IMG/VR virus record: IMGVR_UViG_3300008121_000001
Span: 29,015-93,014 of that record
Length of the DNA stretch: 64,000 nt
Strand: one strand, 5' to 3'
From: a virus
Part shown: positions 1 through 9,435 of the stretch, one piece after another
Numbering within the stretch: the stretch's first letter is position 1
Layout of the letters: each line of letters opens with the position of its first letter
Position numbers and translations under genes: made by a program
Notes under the pieces: model-generated
Databases searched by the model: none
The model's input: the letters and a program-made list of their open reading frames with translations, nothing else
Told to the model about the DNA's origin: nothing

Positions 1-102
1 TAGCCTAAAACAAAGTACTTAACGACCTCTTCGAGAGCTACAACTATTTTTGAGGGAAGGACTGAGTTAATACTAGATAGAGATAGTTCGACATTTTACG
101 AG

Positions 103-128
103 GGGCGAGAACTTAATCTTCGCCCTTT
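103..128 (+). terminator. Possible weak intrinsic terminator or leader hairpin
   Basis: GGGCGA (103-108) pairs with TCGCCC (120-125) and is followed by TTTAA. The U-tract is short, so this may be a leader hairpin rather than a terminator. The first 149 bases otherwise hold no clear gene: one frame carries a six-codon tail ending in TAA at 20-22, perhaps the end of an upstream gene. Confidence 0.3.
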
Positions 129-149
129 AAATTTACTTATCAAAATAAA

Positions 150-461
150 ATGACTTACGAAGAATATTTAAAAATTGAAACAGAACTCGAAAATCAATTA
201 AAGAAACTAAAAGCTGATTACCTTGAAGAGCATGGACTTGCAATAGGGACTCCAGTTATTTTTCTAGGCAAGAATGATGGTTGGAAACATAGAGGTATCG
301 GGGAACTGCACCATATATATCAAAGGCGAATAGGCTGGAAAGGTGAAGTAGAACACAATATCCTACCAGCCAAAAAAGACGGTACACCATCTAAAAAAGG
401 TGCATATATTTACTTTTGCGAGAAAAAAGATTTACAAGTTGTAACCAATGATGACCACTAG
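150..461 (+). CDS. Hypothetical protein, 103 aa
   Basis: ATG start just after the leader hairpin. The N-terminal 30 residues are charged and helical (Glu/Lys rich). They are followed by a beta-rich segment with GTPVIF at about 33-38, which resembles a small barrel but is not assignable. It is the first gene of the plus-strand run that leads to the dUTPase. Function not recognised. Confidence 0.6.
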   Translation: MTYEEYLKIETELENQLKKLKADYLEEHGLAIGTPVIFLGKNDGWKHRGIGELHHIYQRRIGWKGEVEHNILPAKKDGTPSKKGAYIYFCEKKDLQVVTNDDH

Positions 462-520
462 AGACTATGCCTTTTTAATTCTTGGTAGATGCCGCCCTTT
501 CACTTTATTCACTGAACAAA

Positions 521-688
521 ATGACCATAGAAATAAATGTCTCCAATCTAGAGCCACTGAACGCTACTCACCTCCTCTCTTCTGCATCCTATGACAGAAT
601 ACAGACCTTAAAAGCGCTACTGAATAAATCAGAAAAAGAAGTTATCGAAATTGTAATAAAAGAAGGGTACAAGGCACTAATAAAATGA
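521..688 (+). CDS. Hypothetical small protein, 55 aa
   Basis: The ATG at 521 is preferred over an in-frame TTG at 482. The product is a short mixed strand/helix protein with a Lys/Glu-rich C-terminal helix. Its stop overlaps the start of the dUTPase gene (ATGA), which indicates translational coupling. Function not recognised. Confidence 0.5.
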   Translation: MTIEINVSNLEPLNATHLLSSASYDRIQTLKALLNKSEKEVIEIVIKEGYKALIK

Positions 689-1353
689 AACTACTATTAT
701 CACTTCCTCTTTCTGACACAGCACAAAAGTATTACGGCTCAACTGCACCTACATACAATAAAGTTGGCGACGCTGGAATTGACCTGCCATTTATCGGTGA
801 TGTTAAGCCTTATGATGCTGAAGTTACTGAAACTATTGGTGTTATTAGCTTCGAGACTGTTTTCGCAATGTATGATAACGTTTACCCTGCAATTTTCGAT
901 ACTTTTAACACTGTTTTGAAACAATCTGACATTGTAGATATCTTGACCCACTTTTTAACTAGAAAAGATAGAGTTTTTTGTGAGCTAACTCCTTCTCACT
1001 TCGATATCCGACCTCGCAGCAGCATTGGAAAATCACCATTCCGTCTTGCAAACTGTGTTGGTACAATCGACAAGACTTATCGTGGTATTGAGATATTCTT
1101 TGATGAGGAAGGAGAGTATATTATTAGTGCAAAGGAAGATGCCCTTGGTTGCTACCTCGACTACCATCCTCAACTGGGCAAGCCTAGAGCAGACAAGCAC
1201 GTAATCTATGCTGGCGACCGTTTACTTCAAGTGGTGTCTCCAAACTTAGATGACATACTTTGGGTGAGATTGGACTTTACAGAGGCGAATTGTTTGTTCT
1301 GGAGCGAAGTGATTGGTAATAAGAATAGAGGCGGCTTTGGTAGCACTAATTAG
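685..1353 (+). CDS. dut: dUTP diphosphatase (dUTPase), 222 aa
   Basis: Hydrolyses dUTP to dUMP and pyrophosphate, keeping uracil out of phage DNA and supplying dUMP for the thymidylate synthase encoded at 17.8 kb. All five trimeric dUTPase motifs are visible: GDAGIDLP (28-35), PRSSIGKSP (110-118), VGTIDKTYRG (125-134), GDRLLQ (177-182) and the C-terminal RGGFGST (215-221). At 222 residues it is longer than the usual roughly 150, because about 70 extra residues lie between motifs 1 and 2. That insert contains no motif I recognise. The start overlaps the previous stop (ATGA). Confidence 0.9.
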   Translation: MKLLLSLPLSDTAQKYYGSTAPTYNKVGDAGIDLPFIGDVKPYDAEVTETIGVISFETVFAMYDNVYPAIFDTFNTVLKQSDIVDILTHFLTRKDRVFCELTPSHFDIRPRSSIGKSPFRLANCVGTIDKTYRGIEIFFDEEGEYIISAKEDALGCYLDYHPQLGKPRADKHVIYAGDRLLQVVSPNLDDILWVRLDFTEANCLFWSEVIGNKNRGGFGSTN

Positions 1354-1355
1354 CT

Positions 1356-1598
1356 ATGAATTATCTTATTTACACTGATTTTGAAAATTTATCGCGTTTG
1401 TACGTGGTTCCTGACGAGTGGCTTGCTCAAGTTGAAGAAATAGACGGTAAAATTTGCGGTTCTGACAATCTTTCTGGAGAGCAAATAAATACGTTTACTT
1501 GTATTTCAGAAAAAATTTATTACAAAGAATGGTTACCTATCTCTAGCTCTGAATGTGTAGCTGCTGAACGTATTTTCACTGCTGGTTGGGTTCCTTAA
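1356..1598 (+). CDS. Hypothetical acidic protein, 80 aa
   Basis: ATG two bases after the dUTPase stop. Acidic, with several aromatic residues and three cysteines, and no recognisable domain. Its TAA overlaps the ATG of the nuclease gene (TAATG), so it sits in the same operon. Function unknown. Confidence 0.55.
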   Translation: MNYLIYTDFENLSRLYVVPDEWLAQVEEIDGKICGSDNLSGEQINTFTCISEKIYYKEWLPISSSECVAAERIFTAGWVP

Positions 1599-2521
1599 TG
1601 GCTAAGAAACTGTTTGAATATGAACCTTTTATCAAATATAAAGGGGAAGTGACAGAAGAAAATGGTAAGCGTCAGTATGAGTCTGTGTGCGGATTGAAAG
1701 CGGCTTCGACTACAACAGTCCTCTCAGCTTACGAGGATAAAGACTTTCTAGAAGTTTGGAGACAGAAGAAAATAGCAGAAGGTGAAGACCCCGATGCCAT
1801 CTCTGAAGAATCAGCGCGAGTGGGAAGTCGCTCTCATGAGTACATCGAATCCTATTTAATCGATGGAGTATATCCGCTAGGAAGCCTTGTCGAACAAAAA
1901 TTAGCCTGTGTCGCCATTGATAATTTCTACAGTCACGTATGCCCCGAAAATGCCCATTGCGAGCAGCCATTGTTCTACGATGCCAGACTACAAAAAAATC
2001 CAGAATCTTTCGCGTTAGCTGGAAGATACGATAATCTCGTGAAAATTCCCGACAATACGTTCAAAATTGTAAAAACAGGGGAAATACTACCAGAAAAATT
2101 TGTTATATGCGATTTAAAAACGAAAAGAAGCTATGACAAACTTAAAAAAGGTGGTATTAAACTGAAAAGCTTGCCGAGAATGGATAGTTGCGATTTCATG
2201 TTTAAGAATTGTCTTCAAGCATCCTTCTACGCTGCTGCGCTTACTTTGGGTACAGATTTCAAGGAAAAGTACGGTGCTGGAATAACTGGGGCAATTCTCG
2301 TATATGTGAATGAAGAACGAAGTAGGCTGGCGTACATCTCACATTCGGATTTGAATTATTACTGGAAGATTTTCAAGGATATTTTGCGAGATTTCTACGG
2401 TATTAAGCCATTGGAAAAATCGTGGAAGACGATGATAGCGGAAAGTAACTGGCGACCAGATTATGTGAATGGTGGATATACGAATAACATTCCGAAGGAG
2501 ATAGAATTAGTTTCTAAATAA
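1598..2521 (+). CDS. PD-(D/E)XK exonuclease, RecB/Cas4-like, 307 aa
   Basis: Predicted DNA exonuclease for replication or recombination. The core motifs appear in the RecB-family order: a His in SRSHEYIE (His80), Asp in AGRYDNL (Asp145), the Asp-x-Lys pair in CDLKTK (Asp172, Lys174), and the QxxxY helix motif (Gln207, Tyr211). No helicase or Cys cluster is fused to it. The ATG at 1598 is chosen because it forms a TAATG overlap with the gene before it. It lies directly upstream of the primase block. The catalytic family is clear; the exact substrate is not. Confidence 0.78.
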   Translation: MAKKLFEYEPFIKYKGEVTEENGKRQYESVCGLKAASTTTVLSAYEDKDFLEVWRQKKIAEGEDPDAISEESARVGSRSHEYIESYLIDGVYPLGSLVEQKLACVAIDNFYSHVCPENAHCEQPLFYDARLQKNPESFALAGRYDNLVKIPDNTFKIVKTGEILPEKFVICDLKTKRSYDKLKKGGIKLKSLPRMDSCDFMFKNCLQASFYAAALTLGTDFKEKYGAGITGAILVYVNEERSRLAYISHSDLNYYWKIFKDILRDFYGIKPLEKSWKTMIAESNWRPDYVNGGYTNNIPKEIELVSK

Positions 2522-2525
2522 GTGT

Positions 2526-3344
2526 ATGGCTAATAGGAGATTAACAACACAAGAATTTATTACCAGAGCGAAAGAAGTTCATGGAGATACATACGATTAC
2601 TCAGATTGTGAATACATACATTCAAAAATTAAAGTTAGTATAAATTGCCGTCTTCACGGAACATTCATTCAAGAGCCTCTCTCTCATATAAAAGGGTATG
2701 GATGTAAAAAATGTGGCACTCTGTCTCAAGCTAGTCGCAACAGAAAAAACCCAGAAGATTTTATAAAAGAAGCGTCTATCATTCATAATAATTTTTACGA
2801 CTATAGCCCAACTAATTATATTGATTTCAGAACTAAAGTAACAATAAGATGTAAGGTTCACAACGACTTTGAACAATTCCCTCCAGTACATTTAAGGGGA
2901 GGAGGTTGCCCTTTATGTGCAGCTAAGAAAAGTGCGGAGTACAATTCACTACATTGTGTAGGTTGGTCAGCGTCAAGCTGGCAAAAGAGTGCAGAAGTAT
3001 CTAAAGAGTTCGATAGTTTTAAGGTCTATATTTTAAAATTAACCAACGAAGATGAATCCTTATATAAACTTGGCAGGACGCATAGAAAAGCTGAAGCACG
3101 AACTAAAACCATTCCTTATGTTTGTGAAATTATAGATACTATTTGTAGTAACGACTCAAGACTTATTTTTGACTTAGAAAACGAACTCAAACGTAAATAT
3201 AAGTACTATAAATATCTGCCTAAAGTACCATTTAAAGGGATGCACGAATGTTTTAAAATATCGTTACCCATTGAAGACTTGCAAAAACACTTCCGTATTT
3301 TAAGAGAATCTGATGACTTTTTCAATTCTGAATTACTTAAATAA
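2526..3344 (+). CDS. Zinc-ribbon repeat protein with GIY-YIG-like nuclease domain, 272 aa
   Basis: Probable free-standing homing endonuclease. The N-terminal half has two copies of a DUF723-like unit, each a C-x2-HG / GC-x2-C ribbon (CRLHG...GCKKCG, CKVHND...GCPLCA), likely DNA-binding. The C-terminal part reads VYILKL, YKLGRT, a central Arg and a Glu helix, then GMHECF, which fits a divergent GIY-YIG/T5orf172-type fold. It shares this layout with the gene at 9436-10440. The two bracket the primase-helicase-polymerase block. Its last 32 bases overlap the primase start. Nuclease activity is inferred. Confidence 0.65.
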   Translation: MANRRLTTQEFITRAKEVHGDTYDYSDCEYIHSKIKVSINCRLHGTFIQEPLSHIKGYGCKKCGTLSQASRNRKNPEDFIKEASIIHNNFYDYSPTNYIDFRTKVTIRCKVHNDFEQFPPVHLRGGGCPLCAAKKSAEYNSLHCVGWSASSWQKSAEVSKEFDSFKVYILKLTNEDESLYKLGRTHRKAEARTKTIPYVCEIIDTICSNDSRLIFDLENELKRKYKYYKYLPKVPFKGMHECFKISLPIEDLQKHFRILRESDDFFNSELLK

Positions 3345-4221
3345 GTTAGAAGAAGTTGAACAACATAATACGTGGATAAAGGCTCAATGCCCTGTATGTG
3401 GTGGAACTCTTAAAATTGTGAGCGCTGGCAAAAAATCAGGTGCTTTTGCGTGTTATTCTGGTAACTCTTGCGAGAAGCTTCGCCCAAACCCAATTGTAAA
3501 GGAACTTACTAAGGGGGAGTTTAAACCTCGAAAAAGTAACTACTCCTCTAGGATGGTGCGAATCAACCCCACAATTGATATAGCTACCCCACTGCCTTTG
3601 AATTTAAACGAAATCGATGTTACACAGTTCTACACAAATTTACCTTACGAAAAACCTTGGAGCAGTAAAAATGAACTTGGAGACAAGATTACAATTTACG
3701 ACTATCTGGAGTTCCAACTCGTCCGAATCGACCCACACAACAAGAAGAAATTTTTTTATTTCAGGGTAAAAGATGCTAATAATAATTGGGCTAATGAAGT
3801 CCCTACAAACTTCAAAAACATTCCAGTTTATACATCTAAATACATCTCGAAGTGTGTTATTTTCACTGAGGGTGAAAAAGTTGCCGACTGCCTACAATCT
3901 TTGGGGTTATTTGCGCTAAGTTTTCCGAGTTTTGTTTACCAACAAAGTTATCTTGCTAAATTCTTACGTTGCCTCTCATTTCGTATTGAGAATATTATTT
4001 ATCTTTCTGATAATGATGAGACTGGTCAGATAAAAGCACAGAAATTCTTACAGGAAGCTTGGAAATCAAAAATCAATGCTTCTAGTTACAATATTGCGGA
4101 GTTACTTGGCAAGGCAGAAGAGAAGAATTACGACTGTGCTGATGCAGTTGAGAATTGGGAAATTGTTACAAGAGAAGAGCTACTAGGAATTTTAAAACAA
4201 TGCAGTACGACCCCATATTGA
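3313..4221 (+). CDS. DNA primase with zinc finger and TOPRIM domain, 302 aa
   Basis: Makes RNA primers for phage replication. The N-terminus has a zinc-binding set (CPVC at 26-29, Cys47, Cys53). The TOPRIM core shows EGEKVAD (about 186-192) and LSDNDETG (about residue 232) with the acidic DxD. The length suits a primase separated from its helicase, and the helicase is the next gene, overlapping by 22 bases. The ATG at 3313 lies inside the preceding endonuclease gene. No later ATG precedes the zinc finger, so this overlapping start is most likely real. Confidence 0.85.
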   Translation: MTFSILNYLNKLEEVEQHNTWIKAQCPVCGGTLKIVSAGKKSGAFACYSGNSCEKLRPNPIVKELTKGEFKPRKSNYSSRMVRINPTIDIATPLPLNLNEIDVTQFYTNLPYEKPWSSKNELGDKITIYDYLEFQLVRIDPHNKKKFFYFRVKDANNNWANEVPTNFKNIPVYTSKYISKCVIFTEGEKVADCLQSLGLFALSFPSFVYQQSYLAKFLRCLSFRIENIIYLSDNDETGQIKAQKFLQEAWKSKINASSYNIAELLGKAEEKNYDCADAVENWEIVTREELLGILKQCSTTPY

Positions 4222-5870
4222 GTTTAGAGAAAATTGTATTTGATACAAGCAAGCGCAACGATTTGTATGAAGCCTATCATCAAGATTTGAAAGATTTCAT
4301 TGATTCCATTGGCAACTCTGAAGTATCGGCAGAAATTCGTCGTTTAGAGAAGCGTTACTTACTCTCAAAACTAGAGCAGAAGTGGTATCCGTTGCTAAGT
4401 TTTGACTCTTCTACAATCAAGAATGACATTGCAGAATTGCAGACACCTAAGAAGGAGTTCAAGCAATCGTTCAACCTCGAAGAAGTCCTATCTTCTTACA
4501 ATCCATCGAGCAACTGGATTATCCCTCAATTACTGCGTTCTGCGGGTCTATTTGTTCTTGCGGGTGAGCCTAAAATTGGCAAATCTATTATCGGCTATCA
4601 CCTAGCATACGCTGTTGCTATCTCTGGAAGGTTCCTTGGAAAACCTGTTAAAAAAGGTCGTGTTTTGTATCTTCAACTTGAAGAAGATATGTCCACAATT
4701 TCCGAGAGGTTTCATTTCGTCGGGTTTGGAAACAAGCGAAATACCGCCGTGAACCTCGCTATTGAGTTTGACCCTAGTGTAGTTACAGTTGACCGCACTT
4801 TCGATGCTACAATTGACATTCCTCGCCTCTACCAGCGTATTGCCGAGCTTAACCCCTCTTTAGTAATCATCGATTCCCTTCGCGCCGCCACAATCAATTC
4901 TTTGACAGCAGAGACAGATTCTCAATTTGGCAAGTTGGTTGCATCTATTCAGCAAGTATTTAACCAGACAGATACTTGTGGAGTACTTATCCACCACATG
5001 AATAAAGAGGCTAACAAAGGCAAAAACAAGCGTAGTGGAAGCATTGTCAATGCAGTATCAGGCAGTACTTCAATTGTATCTAATTCATCGGGTGTGATAG
5101 CTCTATATGCTGCTGACGAAGAAGAATACGGTAAGGGAAAGGGGAAAGTACTCATGAGAACTCTGCCTCGTAATGGGCTTCCAATCACTTTGGAGTATAG
5201 TCAGAACACAACAGATTCTGGGTTGTGGGAATTATGCCTTGAAAGTGAAGAAGATGTCTCTCAAGACAGTCTAACTTCTAAGGTACTCAGGTTCCTTGCT
5301 AATCACCCTAGCAAATATTTCCCCTTATTAGAAATCATCGAGAACATTAAGTCGGGCGACACTTTTGAATTGCGCCAATCTGTAAACTATTTGGCTACAA
5401 GTCAGACAATTATTTGCAAACATTCTGGCGAAGTGACTGAATATTGTTTACCAGAGGAGTCTTTGTGGATTATTGACCCTGAAAAGAATACTGGAGGTGT
5501 AAAGCCTGATATCGTTGACGCAAATATACTCTCCCGTTGCAAAACAAAGACTGAGTTGTACGAGAAAACGAAAGATTGGACTCCCTATCAGCGCAAATCT
5601 GCTTTGAAACTGTTAGATGTTAATGAAAAGGCAAGACTAGACGACCTCAGACTCTCTTTTCTGTACTCCGTAGGGGATTCGGTATCTCATTCAGGTGAAA
5701 TCTTCAAGGTTGTGTCTCGTAGCGATAAAGCTACTCTTCGTGATACAGAATATGAGGTTGAAGACTCTAATAATCAGAGGTATACCTTAAGTGAGATGCT
5801 AATTGATGGTATTGCTGATAATGTAGTGAGCGTTGAAAGTTCTGTCGAGGGAATTGAGGATGAGTTTTAA
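4200..5870 (+). CDS. Replicative helicase/ATPase, RepA/DnaB-like RecA fold, 556 aa
   Basis: Predicted ring ATPase that unwinds DNA at the fork and works with the upstream primase. Walker A is GEPKIGKS (about 122-129), Walker B is VIIDS (about 222-226), and LIHHMNK (about 263) matches the motif H3 region of RepA/AAA_25 helicases. The domain begins near residue 105, after a helical N-terminus. The C-terminal 200 residues look like winged-helix segments. ATG 4200 is preferred over an in-frame upstream start at 4155 because it gives a 22-base overlap typical of this operon. Loader versus helicase cannot be decided from sequence alone. Confidence 0.8.
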   Translation: MQYDPILSLEKIVFDTSKRNDLYEAYHQDLKDFIDSIGNSEVSAEIRRLEKRYLLSKLEQKWYPLLSFDSSTIKNDIAELQTPKKEFKQSFNLEEVLSSYNPSSNWIIPQLLRSAGLFVLAGEPKIGKSIIGYHLAYAVAISGRFLGKPVKKGRVLYLQLEEDMSTISERFHFVGFGNKRNTAVNLAIEFDPSVVTVDRTFDATIDIPRLYQRIAELNPSLVIIDSLRAATINSLTAETDSQFGKLVASIQQVFNQTDTCGVLIHHMNKEANKGKNKRSGSIVNAVSGSTSIVSNSSGVIALYAADEEEYGKGKGKVLMRTLPRNGLPITLEYSQNTTDSGLWELCLESEEDVSQDSLTSKVLRFLANHPSKYFPLLEIIENIKSGDTFELRQSVNYLATSQTIICKHSGEVTEYCLPEESLWIIDPEKNTGGVKPDIVDANILSRCKTKTELYEKTKDWTPYQRKSALKLLDVNEKARLDDLRLSFLYSVGDSVSHSGEIFKVVSRSDKATLRDTEYEVEDSNNQRYTLSEMLIDGIADNVVSVESSVEGIEDEF

Positions 5871-6039
5871 AGATGGTAAAAGCTTCATTATCACAGTTAA
5901 CGTAGATGGGGAAGAGAAAACCTTATACAGAGAAGCTGAAAATGAAGAAACTGTAACTAAGAATGTTTTAGATGAACTCACTTTAGGTGCTGTAGATTAT
6001 CCAGAATCAGTATCTATACTTTCAGTTGAGGAGTTGTAA
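5860..6039 (+). CDS. Hypothetical small protein, 59 aa
   Basis: The ATG at 5860 overlaps the helicase stop by 11 bases, and an in-frame TTG 27 bases earlier is less likely. Acidic beta-rich peptide with no recognised motif. Its stop overlaps the next ATG (TAATG). Confidence 0.5.
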   Translation: MSFKDGKSFIITVNVDGEEKTLYREAENEETVTKNVLDELTLGAVDYPESVSILSVEEL

Positions 6040-6227
6040 TGAAGAGACTATTTCTGCGGTACTATTTGCAAACTACAGCAGTCTTATTTGGTGCAAGTCT
6101 ATCTGCACTAATACTTACTGCCATCTACCCTAAAGATGCAAAAGGTTACTTGACTCAGTTTGCTGTGTTTTTTGGTTCTAGTATAGGTATCGTTGTTATC
6201 GGTGAGAAGGTAAGGAAAAATGTCTAG
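6039..6227 (+). CDS. Small membrane protein with two transmembrane helices, 62 aa
   Basis: Two hydrophobic helices are predicted, at about 10-28 and 39-56, joined by a short loop with YPKDAKG; both ends are basic. Embedded in the replication operon with TAATG and 8-base overlaps on its two sides. Could tether replication to the membrane, but no family is recognised. Confidence 0.55.
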   Translation: MKRLFLRYYLQTTAVLFGASLSALILTAIYPKDAKGYLTQFAVFFGSSIGIVVIGEKVRKNV

Positions 6228-6873
6228 GAAAATTATCTGTTGCTGCGGTTCAATAAACTCTGGTAAAGACTTCATAATGAATCGCTTGCAGTCTCGATTG
6301 ATATATCAGCACCGCTACACTATGTCTACGGTGCGTTGCCGCTTCGCAGACTCGTTAAATGAAGCTGTAACACCTATTCTTGGCATCAGTGGCAAGGAAC
6401 TGCAAGACCGCAGTTTGAAAGAAGAGAAGCGTTTTGTATTTGGCTATAATCGCTCTGGCATCGAGTCTAAGTGGTCTTCGAGAGATGTGCAGAAAAGAGT
6501 AGGGCAATTGCTCCGCGAAGAACTTGGCGAAGATGTTTTTATTAATGCTCTTGACAGAAGATACAATTCTTCTGAAAGTATTTTACTCATTTCAGATTTA
6601 CGTTATCAAAATGAGCTAGATTGGGTACGTTCTCAGGGTGGAAAAGTTGTGTATATTCACAATGAAAAAGCCGCTGTTTTACAGTGTCATCGTGAGTCTG
6701 CACAATTTGGAGAAAATTATGAGCATCACCCGCCAGAGAGTGAGTTGTTGCAGTGGGATTTCTACAATAAGGTAGCGACACCTGACTACTGGCTTGATAA
6801 TAATGATTTTGATAATCATTCTCATTTTGATGATTTTGTAGAGTTTGTTTTGGATTATTTGGAGCAAGATTAA
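6220..6873 (+). CDS. Deoxynucleoside monophosphate kinase, T4 gp1-like, 217 aa
   Basis: Predicted to phosphorylate dNMPs to dNDPs for DNA synthesis. The P-loop GSINSGKD (10-17) is followed by a KR-x-GQLLRE-type segment (about 92-98, binding dNMP in the family) and a LLISDLRYQNE stretch (about 113-125). Length is close to the family's norm. It follows the membrane gene by overlap and directly precedes the polymerase. Other P-loop nucleotide kinases are possible, but the GKD ending and context favour dNMP kinase. Confidence 0.72.
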   Translation: MSRKIICCCGSINSGKDFIMNRLQSRLIYQHRYTMSTVRCRFADSLNEAVTPILGISGKELQDRSLKEEKRFVFGYNRSGIESKWSSRDVQKRVGQLLREELGEDVFINALDRRYNSSESILLISDLRYQNELDWVRSQGGKVVYIHNEKAAVLQCHRESAQFGENYEHHPPESELLQWDFYNKVATPDYWLDNNDFDNHSHFDDFVEFVLDYLEQD

Positions 6874-9432
6874 GTGACAGATAGAATTTTAACTTTAGAT
6901 ATAGAGGGTAACGGGCTTTTCAAAGACTTAGTAGACTTTAGTTCATTCCCTTATAAGTTATTACCCTCAGCTAGGCTCTGGTGCGTAGTCATTCGGGATG
7001 TAAATACTGGTGAGCATTGGAGTCGTGAGAAGGAAGGCATCACAAGAGAGTGGTTACAAAAAACTTTGAAGGGTTGCACGATACTTGTAACTCACAACGG
7101 ATTAAAGTTCGACTTATTAATGCTCTGGCTATTCGGCTTGCTCGATTACAGGGTAGGTTATTTAAACGAAGTAGATACGATTTTCGGTGAGCCAGTTCAG
7201 ATTGTAGATACCTTACTTCTATCTCGCTTACTATCCCCCGACCGCTACGATAATGGTGGAGGACACTCTTTAGAAACATGGGGTAAAAGAGTAGGAGATT
7301 TTAAGGATGATTATCGCCAGAAGTGCATAGAAGCAGGTTATATTGAGGCGAATGCACCTAAAGGAGCTGAGTTCTTAGAATGGAACCCTCTTATGTGTCC
7401 TTATTGCTTGCAGGATAATGTTGTAACTGCAAAAACTTTTTTAGTTCTTTGGGAACAGTTTAAACAATACAAAGGATGGGCGCAAGCGTTCAAAGCAGAG
7501 ACTAAAATTGCAGACAAAGCTATTCGTCGCGAGAATCTGGGCTTTTGGTTTGACCGTGAACTTGCTTTGGAAAATATTGCTTGGCTTGAAATTGAGATGA
7601 AGCGAATCTCAGATGCAATCAATCCAATTCTTCCTCCTAAGCCTTGCAACAAAACCGAGCTTGACCGCTTCACCCCCCCTAAAACGCAACTAAAGACACA
7701 CAAAGCCGTCTACCTACCCAAGAAGCAGGTCAACAAGGATGGAACACTCTCAGCCACGTTAATCAAATGGTTCAATCAACATCCTGAAGTTATCCACGAA
7801 GAGCAGAGTGATTTTTTCTGGTTTGAGGAAACTCGTTATCAATTACCTTATGAAGAAGCCCTTGTACCTGAGTGGACAGAGCCTAGCGAAAATATTTTAA
7901 AGTTTGCTGAGCAAGTTGGTGGTCGAGTCGAAAACATTGATGGTGTGTGGACTTTCTTTTACAAAGATAGATTCTATGACTTACCTTTCGATGAACCTCT
8001 TGAAACTGAAATCGCAGCAACGCTGGATAATATTGACCACGTTAAGCACTATCTAATTTCTTTGGGTTGGGAGCCAATTGAGTTCAAGCAACGCGACCTA
8101 ACTAAAGACTCCAAGAAGCAATCTATTTCTTATGAAAAGAGAGTTGTTGCTACAGAGAAATATATAGAAGAAACTCTCGGAGGTAAATACAAAGCTGAGC
8201 GCCTAGAAATCCTTGAAGTAACTGAAGAGCAGCTTAGGGATAACTTAATGTCCAGAATTGGTAAAAACAGACCTGTATATGTGCCAACTGCTCCCTGTGT
8301 TCGCGTAGGTGTAACTAAAGTTTTCTGCCCTTCTTTAGAGAGGTTGGGAGATAAGGTTGCTTTTGCTAAAGACTTCGCTCTGTACCTTACTTACAAGCAC
8401 CGTAAGAACAGCTTGGCAGGTGGAGTGGACGAGGATTTTGACTATGAGGAAGATAATCCTCCTACAGGATTTCTAGCGCAATACCGTGAAGTTGACGGAA
8501 GAATACCTACTCCTAGTGTGGAGGTAGCTACAAATACCCATAGAATGAAGCATATTGGAGTTGCCAATATCCCTAAAGCCGATTCAATCTTCGGCAAGGA
8601 AATGCGTTCATTATTTTGTTCAGGTAAAAATGGGTATTTTTTCGGTTATGACCACTCAAGTTTGGAGTCAAGAACTGCATCTTCGTATATTTTTAAGTAT
8701 GATGGTGGTCAAGAGTTGGCAGTCGATATGATTGCGGAAAAACCTAACTCTATTCATTGCAAAAATGCAATTAGACTAAATATTTCCAGAAATGATGCTA
8801 AGGCATTTAGCTTCGGTATTATGTTTGGAGCGCAAGCTAGAAAACTTGCAAAAATGTTAGGTATTACTGTAAAACGGGCAGAGGAGATGTTAAAAGACTA
8901 TTGGGATAACATGAAAGCTCTTGCCCAATTCAAGGAAGCTATTGAAAAGTTCTGGATTAAAAATGGTAAGACTTATATACCTGCATTAGATGGTAGGAAA
9001 GTGGCTATTAGAAGCCAGCACTCTATTGTTAATGCTGCGATTCAATCTGCGGGTGCTTTGTGTTCCAAGTACACTTCACTATTCTTGATGCAGATATTAG
9101 AAGAGAAGGGATTATGCACCGACCCATTTTTAGGTGAGCCTGACTGTTCTCAGATGATTATCTACCACGATGAAGAAGCCTTGTACGTCAATAAAAAGCT
9201 TTTCGAGATTAAAAAGTTTCCAGACGAAGATTCGGCAAAGCAATTTGTTTCTGATTGGAAAGGTGGACAATTGAGTGCTGTCTCCCACATTAATAATTGG
9301 TATGTTGTGATGCCTAATGTCGTATCCGAGTCTATAATAGAATCATTGAGAAAAACAGAAGAAATTTTGAAACTTCGTGTACCTTTAGCTATAGAATGGA
9401 AACTTGGACGTAATTGGTACGAGTGTCATTAA
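6874..9432 (+). CDS. Family A DNA polymerase with 3'-5' exonuclease domain, 852 aa
   Basis: Replicative T7/Pol I-type polymerase. Exonuclease motif I is LDIEGNG (8-14) and motif II includes HNGLKFD (about 74-80). Polymerase motif A is DHSSLESR (about 593-600). Motif B is R-x3-K-x3-F-x4-G (Arg639, Lys643, Phe647). Motif C is HDE (765-767). Phe at the fourth position after the motif B lysine is the residue linked in the family to discrimination against dideoxynucleotides. The start is GTG, immediately after the kinase stop. The long central region (about 250-560) is larger than in T7 polymerase and may hold an insertion. Confidence 0.93.
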   Translation: MTDRILTLDIEGNGLFKDLVDFSSFPYKLLPSARLWCVVIRDVNTGEHWSREKEGITREWLQKTLKGCTILVTHNGLKFDLLMLWLFGLLDYRVGYLNEVDTIFGEPVQIVDTLLLSRLLSPDRYDNGGGHSLETWGKRVGDFKDDYRQKCIEAGYIEANAPKGAEFLEWNPLMCPYCLQDNVVTAKTFLVLWEQFKQYKGWAQAFKAETKIADKAIRRENLGFWFDRELALENIAWLEIEMKRISDAINPILPPKPCNKTELDRFTPPKTQLKTHKAVYLPKKQVNKDGTLSATLIKWFNQHPEVIHEEQSDFFWFEETRYQLPYEEALVPEWTEPSENILKFAEQVGGRVENIDGVWTFFYKDRFYDLPFDEPLETEIAATLDNIDHVKHYLISLGWEPIEFKQRDLTKDSKKQSISYEKRVVATEKYIEETLGGKYKAERLEILEVTEEQLRDNLMSRIGKNRPVYVPTAPCVRVGVTKVFCPSLERLGDKVAFAKDFALYLTYKHRKNSLAGGVDEDFDYEEDNPPTGFLAQYREVDGRIPTPSVEVATNTHRMKHIGVANIPKADSIFGKEMRSLFCSGKNGYFFGYDHSSLESRTASSYIFKYDGGQELAVDMIAEKPNSIHCKNAIRLNISRNDAKAFSFGIMFGAQARKLAKMLGITVKRAEEMLKDYWDNMKALAQFKEAIEKFWIKNGKTYIPALDGRKVAIRSQHSIVNAAIQSAGALCSKYTSLFLMQILEEKGLCTDPFLGEPDCSQMIIYHDEEALYVNKKLFEIKKFPDEDSAKQFVSDWKGGQLSAVSHINNWYVVMPNVVSESIIESLRKTEEILKLRVPLAIEWKLGRNWYECH

Positions 9433-9435
9433 ATT

